NCBI GenBank assembly: GCA_020881915.1
Contig: JAJFPB010000009.1
Location: 930,001 to 994,000, forward strand
DNA from: Paramyrothecium sp. XJ0827
Taxonomy: Eukaryota > Ascomycota > Sordariomycetes > Hypocreales > Stachybotryaceae
Direction of reading: 5' to 3'
Length of the DNA: 64,000 nt
The position numbers were made by a program, and so were the translations under genes. Each line of letters starts with the position of its first letter. The first letter of the stretch is position 1. The notes below the pieces were generated by a model that worked only from the letters and a program-made list of their open reading frames with translations, had not been told where the DNA came from and made no database searches. Of the stretch, positions 57,849 through 64,000 are shown in pieces.

Positions 57849-59049
57849 TCACGACTGACAATTCCGCAGCGCCCTTATCTCTTCAGTCTCTTGGCGTGGC
57901 GTCGAGGGCAAAGCCAGGACCGATATCCTGGCCAACAGCCACATGCCGTTTTCCAGCTGAGGCTTTAGGGTAGGGATGCTGCTTTGTCGCCCACAAGGGG
58001 TGTCGATGTTGCTAATCTTCAGAGGTACCACTCACACGAAATGACAAATCGAGGCATGCACCTTGGCACAAACTATCGAAAGGATGACCTATTTCGCAAT
58101 CACCTTCATAAGCGATGTTGCTGCGCAGGCGATATCTACATGAGTGGTATGATGTGCAACGCCGCATGTGGTAATTGCTATGGCATTTCCCCTCACTTTC
58201 CAGTCGCTCTTTGGCAAGCGTCCAGTCATAGCAATGATCGATCTTCTCCAAGCCACCGGGCAGATTCTGCCAGAATAATTTGAACTGGCCAAAGTAGTCG
58301 AGCTGCGTCTCCGTGAACTTCTTCGGTCGGCAGCATTGTCGAGCTCGCGTCCTAGTACTGGTTGAAGCTCCGCCTCATCGGCAGGACCACCAGGACCACC
58401 TCCTTGACCTTGAGGGTGACGGCCTTCATGTCAGCGGAGTGGCTGGACTTGTTTTTCGTGGTTTTCTGGTCACCTTCAATTGCGATGCAAAAGAAGACTT
58501 ACACCGGAATATGTGTCGGCTGACAATGAATGGTCCGCCAACTCGTCACTATCCACTTCCCACAATAGCTTGTGCCTGAGCATGTCAAGGATGCAGTCCC
58601 ATCTCGTCTTTGCAATGTAATATGCCGGCACTGATAGAAACAAAGAAGCAACCGTGTAGTATGTCTTCCTTGTGCCACGTCACAAATGGCTACCTGAGTC
58701 GCCACTGCCAGTCCTTCACCCACTGAGGGATGGGCCAGACTTCTGCAAGCACCGACATCATGCCCTGCTTGATGCCTACATGCAATGTCTTGACCCTTCC
58801 GGGTTAATTCGCAGCAAAAGTTTGGACCGCCTTTCGCACTTTGATAGCCCCAGGGACACCACAGCCATGGTAGCTGATACCGTCAAATCCATGGGCCTTT
58901 TTTACGCTCTAGGCCTACGTACTTTTTGTTGGCGTAAACGATGAGCAATCCTGTACTTTGGCTGGCGATGAGTGTTTGGGCATAAATACAAGAAAGCTAC
59001 TGCGAAAGTCTTCGTCGTAAAACAACCCGGCTTTGCTGTCGCTGACCAT
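57849..59049 (-). pseudogene. Probable decayed gene, family not recognised
   Basis: The minus strand carries a chain of protein-like segments interrupted by stops and frame changes. In order they include a start near 59049 (MVSDSKAGLFYDEDF), YANKKYVGLE, FDGISYHGCGVPGAIKV, LHVGIKQGMMSVLAEVWPIP, CILDMLRHKLLWEVDSDELA and LDYFGQFKLFWQNLPGGLEK. Some breaks could be introns, for example a GTATTT..CAG near 58990 and a GTAAGT at about 58500. Several in-frame stops (such as after KKGPWI and after QTFAAN) have no splice explanation I can find. I do not recognise the family. The alternative is a living gene whose introns I failed to place. Confidence 0.35.
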
Positions 59050-59312
59050 GGAGGCCGCGGTAAGATTGAAAATTTGGGCATCTGAGACTCATGCTGTGGA
59101 TGGGCACATTCATTCCACGAGCTGAGGTTTTACGGATTGGCTATTGTCCTACTCACACGTCTTGGTTGTGCGTTTATCCTCCTGAAACGAGAAGTCACAG
59201 TCTTCATTGGACTGGCACGTGTGGAACTGCCATTTATTTACATCGCAAGCTCCAATGTATCGTCATTATTTTCGTCAATTACTCAGTACAGATCATTGAA
59301 TTGAACCTCCTC

Positions 59313-60325
59313 TCAATCACCCAGAGGGTACGCGTGTAAGATCTGCCCCATAAAGACCTCAGAGTCCTTGCTTGCCAAGAACACGTACGAGGGTGCGATT
59401 TCGCTGGGCTGCTCAGCTCGACCAAGCTGCGACCCTGATCCGAACCCCTCCATCTGATCCGGAGGTCTTGAAGCAGGCTGGAGTGGCGTGTGGACTGGGC
59501 CGGGCGCGACGGCGTTGACTCGGATGCCCCTCGGCGCGAGCTGCTTTGACAAGGAGTAGGTAAACGACACAATGGCTCCCTTGGTGGCGGCGTAGTCGAC
59601 CATGGCCTTGGTACCCCGGAAGGCGACGGTAGAAGTGCTGTTGATGATACTTCAGGTGTTGTGTTAGCGGCGGCTCGATGGAAAAGCACCATCCGGCATG
59701 TATGTGCAGAGTTGTACTTACGAAGCGCCCTTCTCCATATGCGGCAGGGCGTACTTGGTCATGGCGAAAATTTGCAGGATATTGCTGCGGAACGTCGACT
59801 CAACATTTTCCAGGTCGATATCCTCGAAGTTCTCGCACTGGATCTGCTTGGCAGCATTGTTTACGAGAACATGAATGTTTCCATACTTGGACACGTGCTT
59901 CTCGACGGCCTTTTTGCAGTTTTCGTTGTCCATTAGGTCTCCAGGTATGAGCTGGCACTCGCGGCCCTCCTTCTCGACCAATTTCTTGGTCTCTTCGGCA
60001 TCTACTTGTTCCTCAGGAAGATAGACGATGCTGACATTGGCACCCTCGCGGGCGAAGAGTACCGCCACCGAGCGGCCAATTCCAGAGCTGCGCGCATGTT
60101 AGATTGTGGTCCAGACCGGCAACAGGAGACTCGTGCTCACTCTCCGCCCGTGATCAGGGCGTTGCTATCGGTAAGTTTTCCAGCTGCCTTGTATTCATAG
60201 AATTGACCCTTTCCCTCGAGCTTGGTCACCTCGCTCTTTGGCTGCATGTCCTGTTCAAGGCCTGGGAGGTTCTGGGTCTGGCCCACGGGCACAGGCTGGA
60301 ACTTTCCATCTTTTTCCATCGACAT
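59313..60325 (-). CDS. Short-chain dehydrogenase/reductase, NAD(P)-dependent
   Basis: Predicted 295 residues in three exons: 60141-60325, 59722-60087 and 59313-59649. An N-terminal extension of about 45 residues precedes the Rossmann motif GGDSGIGRS, created by splicing the first two exons. Then follow NNAAKQI, a catalytic Ser in INSTSTVAFRG and the Tyr-x3-Lys in DYAATKGA. The sequence resembles glucose/ribitol-dehydrogenase-like SDRs with the MQPKSE-type N-terminus found in stress-related bacterial and fungal members. The substrate is unknown. It is divergent from the dehydroshikimate-dehydratase-like gene across 620 bp. Confidence 0.9.
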
Positions 60326-60945
60326 GGTAAATATTTGATTCGAATGCGAAGCTGATAGAATCTGAATGTTTTGATGTCAAATTATGGTGCGTGTCGAGCC
60401 CGAGCATAATATATCTTGTGGTCAGATCCTGCGAGGGTGCTGGGCTGATGCTCAACGCTCATGACATCACCACTTAGACCGACTTGTTGACGTCAAGCAT
60501 AGCCAATGTGCGCTTCATGCATCCACATTCAGTGGGAAACCAGAGCCAATTCCACTGCAATGGACGCATCGGCTTGGAGAATTGGTTTATTCCAGACTTG
60601 CAAGAGCTGGTCATGACGATGTCACGGAGCTGCTAGGGCTGTCCCTCAGGTGGGCGCGACCGGCCTGTTAGCTCCGGTCTAGGTGTGCAACAACCACGAA
60701 GGGTGGTATATCTTTGGTTCTTCTTCATTCTCAACTGCACCATATGTCGACTAGATCTCATATTCTGTGTAGTCCTGTTTTATCTACGTATCTGATCTTG
60801 CGTGTATTTGAGTATTTCTAAAGGACTTTCCAGGCAAAGTACACAACACCCGACATCTACGTGTGCAACAATTGCAGAGTGTCTGGGTAACAATCTATGA
60901 GCACCAAACCCTATTGGATATAGTGGTGTTTTAAAGCAAGCCAGA
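60326..60945. promoter_or_regulatory. Divergent promoter, SDR / dehydroshikimate-dehydratase-like gene
   Basis: A 620-bp interval between two start codons on opposite strands. No cluster motif was seen. Shared control of the two genes is inferred from layout only. Confidence 0.4.
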
Positions 60946-62011
60946 ATGTTGGACATTAAGGGAGATCGGGCGAGTCCTACTTCCTTTGCGACATGTAGTA
61001 TCATGTCCAAGTCTGGCGAGAGCTTGCCGGACAAGCTTAAGGCAATCAGCGACGCCGGCTTCGACGGCATAGAATTGGCAATGCCAGATTTGCTGGATTA
61101 TGGAGCACTTATAAATGGGAAAGAGATTGACCCAAGCGATTACGACTCCATTGCAGAGGTCGCTACCAAGGTCAAGGTCATCACCGACAAGCTGAACCTC
61201 AAGGTCCTCATGCTGCAGCCGTTTCCACGTTTTGAGGGATGGACGATTGGCACGTTCGACAAAGAGAGGAAAGATGCCTTCCAAAGAGCTATTGGATGGA
61301 CGAAAATCATGGAGGCTGCGGGAACCGACATGCTGCAGGTCAGTACGCTTGTCCTGGAGTGGTACGCAAGGCTGATCATATTGTCAGATTGGCTCGTCCG
61401 ATGCGGACGAGATTAACCCGTCAACCGAAGGTCTGGCTTCAGATCTGGGGGAGCTAGCCGACATTTTCGCCAAGAAAGGCTTCCGCATTGCTTACGAGAA
61501 CTGGTGCTGGGCGACGCGAGCGCCGACCTGGAAGTCTGTTTGGGAGATTGTCAAGACTGCGAACCGCACAAACCTTGGTCTCTGCCTAGACACCTTCCAG
61601 ACCGCAGGTTCGGAACTGGCAGACCCAACCACAAAATCGGGGTGGATAGAGGGCGATGACGAGCTCCAGGGTCGCTGGGAGAAGAGCTTAAAAGAACTCT
61701 CGCAGACCGTGGATCCTAACAAAATCTTTCTGCTACAGATATCCGACGCGTACAAGATGGACCCTCCGATGAGCAACACCAAGGAACCAGAGGGGGAACC
61801 TCCTCGTTCAAGGTGGAGTCATGACTTTCGGCCGCTCCCAGGTCATGGAGGCTACCTGCCCGTGAAGGCGGTTCTGGATGCTGTCTTGGCGACGGGAACA
61901 AAGGCTTGGCTGTCGATTGAAGTGTTCGACACCCAGGAAAAGGAGCAGGCCTATGATATGGGAGATTTCACAACTTCGGCTATGAAGTCGTTGCAAGATT
62001 TGGTAACTTAG
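60946..62011 (+). CDS. 3-dehydroshikimate dehydratase-like TIM-barrel enzyme
   Basis: Predicted 338 residues in two exons (60946-61338 and 61388-62011). The fold is the AP-endonuclease-2 / xylose-isomerase-like TIM barrel. Metal-site candidates are Glu in DGIELAMPD, Glu in AYENWCWA, Asp in LCLDTFQTAG and Glu in LSIEVFD, matching the layout of fungal 3-dehydroshikimate dehydratases (QutC/Qa-4), which convert 3-dehydroshikimate to protocatechuate. The N-terminus is SPTSFATCSIM, as in that family, and the length is near the usual 340-360. Sugar-phosphate isomerase activity is the alternative. A TRI12-like MFS gene follows on the same strand. Confidence 0.75.
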
Positions 62012-62853
62012 TAGAGGCCGGGAAATCTCATCAAACACCACGTCACACAGATTTTTTTGTGTCAAGAGTCGGCGCCACACCTGTTTGAAGACGTAAAACG
62101 AGAATAATTTTTCAGTACAAAAAGATAGGGAAGGGCCGCGCGCTTTCCATCTCGGATACTTCCCACTCACTGCTTGCTTTTGCCGATAAAACAAAGCCTT
62201 GTGAAAGTGTCTCAGTTACTTGCTCAACGACCGGCAACGACAAATCACTGCAGGCGTCCGTGAGACATCGCCACGGCATCGCTTTGCATTTTTGTAATGT
62301 TGCAGCCGCAGGTGTCGCTTCAATTCAAAGACATCTGGTGAATGAGGTGGCCACGTCGCCATCGGCATCTTGGTATTACGCAGCCAAGAGGCCGAGAGAG
62401 CTGGCCCAAGCCCGAGGCAGTATGGGCATGTTTCCTCTCTGTGGGTGTCACACAATCCCTGGAAATGATGCCAAATCCGGTGTCTCATTGCCCTCTCCCA
62501 CAATTTCTCATGGTCGCGTCGAGAAAATAGCTCTTGCTCCACCGTGCCATCCATCTATCGCTGTAAAAGTGCACAATATGAGTCCAGGATCATGACACAT
62601 GGCTAAGGCAAGGACTTGCGAGAAGCAAATGCAATCAGCCACGAGCTGTCAAGCATTAATCGAGTCATGTGAGATCGTTCCTCCTTCGAGTCTAAATCTT
62701 GCTACCACTAACGTTAAAGTCCTTGTATCCACTAGTCTCGACTTATTGCTCACATACCTTCTCCTGGTCCGGACTTGTAGATTCTGCCTTCAAAAACGAT
62801 TGACATTATGAGGACTTTTCATCTATTCACCTTCCATTTTACATTGTTTGACC
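62012..62853. other. Intergenic, promoter of the TRI12-like MFS gene
   Basis: About 0.84 kb between two genes on the same strand. No recognisable gene or repeat. Confidence 0.5.
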
Positions 62854-64000
62854 ATGCCTGAAGCTGCCTCATCTGCCGCAGCAGTGAAAATGCGCGCAAT
62901 TTCCGTGTCAGAGTCAACGCCTGAGACAGAGCCCCCAAAGAGCTCTCATACAGACCCGGTGGACACAACAAGGCTTTGCAGACCTGCACAGGCCTGTAAC
63001 CAAGATGAAAGGACGAGTTCCATCGGCACCAGAACGTACTTTGCCGTATTCACTGTCTGCCTCGTATACTTTGCACAGTTGGTCAACCTCGTAGGCGCAG
63101 GAGCAGTACGGCATCTTTATCCAAGCTACATGATGCAACACTCCACTAATACGTCAAGCAGCAAACACAAGCGATTGCAAAGTTCTTCGGGGGCTCTTCA
63201 CATGCTGTGTGGATTAGTTCACCGCTCGCGATCTCCACCGTTGTATTGAGCCCCATCGTGTCCCAAGCATCGGATTACTGGGGTCGCCGATGGCCTCTTG
63301 TTGGCCTTACGTTATTCGGTGGAATCGGCTCCCTCATCGTTGCCAGAGCAGACTCAATGGGCATGGTCATCGCCGGGTTCACTCTCGCAGGTCTCTCATA
63401 TGGCGCGCAGCCCCTCCTCCATGTCATCACTTCTGAGATCATTCCTCGAAAGCATCGATCCATCGGCCAAGCTGCGATCCTTTTGTCTAATGCACTGGGA
63501 GGCATTTCGGCACTTCTCATTGGAGGTGCTCTAAGCCAGAGGCCCAAGGCTGACCTTGCGTCGTTTCGCATTTTCTGGTACATGACGGCCGCCATCTTCC
63601 TTCTTGCAGTCGTTCTTACAATGTTCTTGTATCATCCCCCTGCCACACAAAGGGAGATGGGACTCAAGCCGAAGGATAAGCTGAAACGCTTAGACTGGGG
63701 AGGATACGCTCTGTTGACAATCTCGTTAGTCCTGATTTGTGTTGGCCTCTCATGGTCCGAAAATCCCTTTCCCTGGTCAGATCCACACGTTGCTGTGGCT
63801 TTCAGCTTGGGAATCGTCGCTCTCATGGCCCTATGTGCCTACGAAATCTTCTTGAAGACCGACGGCATGTTTCATCACGGCTTGTTCAAGAACAGGAACT
63901 TTCCCATCACTCTGGCATGTTTGTTTTGCGAAGGGCTGGCCTTCTTTGCAGCCAACCAATACTTCTCATTCGAGATGGGCGTTCTGTACGAGAAAGATCA
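62854..64000 (+). CDS. MFS transporter, TRI12 (trichothecene efflux pump)-like, 5' part
   Basis: The gene starts at 62854 and runs off the right edge. One intron is placed at about 63105-63160 (GTACGG..AAGCAG), joining LVNLVGAGA to QTQAIAKFFGG. After a polar N-terminus of about 55 residues come membrane helices with the MFS motif SDYWGRRWPLVG, then VARADSMGMVIAGFTLAGLSYG and SEIIPRKHRSIGQA. The arrangement matches the TRI12 / fungal siderophore-transporter-related families, usually about 550-600 residues with 14 helices. The substrate is unknown. It follows the dehydratase-like gene and may export or import an aromatic product. The 3' half is not in the window. Confidence 0.85.

Noticed and set aside
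1..64000. CRISPR arrays, insertion sequences, rRNA genes and intact transposons
   Set aside because: No direct-repeat arrays, transposase frames, long terminal repeats or rRNA-like stretches were seen; the intron-rich genes show this is eukaryotic DNA.

Overview
This window is nuclear DNA from a filamentous ascomycete (Pezizomycotina, probably Sordariomycetes; the species cannot be fixed from sequence alone). The genes carry many short introns of about 48-90 nt with GT..AG ends and CTRAY/TACTAAC-type branch sites. The families present are typical of moulds: a non-reducing polyketide synthase, an A-T-R carboxylic acid reductase, Zn2Cys6 and Myb regulators, PTH11-like membrane proteins and a CBM1-tagged glycosidase. 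I rebuilt exons by eye. For every complete gene the exon lengths sum to a multiple of three and the protein reads through without stops.

Layout. 1-17 kb is mixed. It holds the 5' part of a secreted fasciclin protein (cut by the window edge), a Zn2Cys6 regulator divergent from an ERG5/CYP61-like P450, a PTH11-like membrane protein, a secreted GH43-CBM1 glycosidase and a second PTH11-like protein. 17.4-38.6 kb is the core of a biosynthetic cluster, arranged as three consecutive head-to-head pairs: NR-PKS / A-T-R reductase, FAD phenol-hydroxylase-type monooxygenase / O-methyltransferase, and secreted FAD-linked (BBE-like) oxidase / secreted alpha-beta hydrolase. A fourth head-to-head pair, a three-repeat Myb protein and a 14-TM-type MFS exporter, follows at 42.0-47.3 kb. 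A pisatin-demethylase-like P450 and a NorB-like aldo-keto reductase (48.2-52.4 kb) may be part of the same locus. 54-64 kb holds a DUR3-type urea transporter, a decayed gene, an SDR, a 3-dehydroshikimate-dehydratase-like enzyme and a TRI12-like MFS pump cut by the right edge.

How the genes may work together (inference). The PKS (SAT-KS-AT-PT-ACP-ACP-TE, all catalytic residues visible) would make and release an aromatic acid. The A-T-R enzyme would reduce it to an aldehyde, the monooxygenase would hydroxylate the ring, and the methyltransferase would cap a phenol. The secreted oxidase and hydrolase would finish the product in the secretory pathway or outside the cell, with MFS export. The product is not identified here.

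The most notable signal is regulatory. The 10-mer ACTCGGGTCC lies near the middle of all three core divergent promoters, always in the same orientation. It occurs once more in the tail-to-tail gap at 28.5 kb, and a 9-base version sits in the Myb/MFS promoter. I found no other copy in the window. It looks like the binding site of a pathway regulator and gives a cluster boundary independent of gene function.
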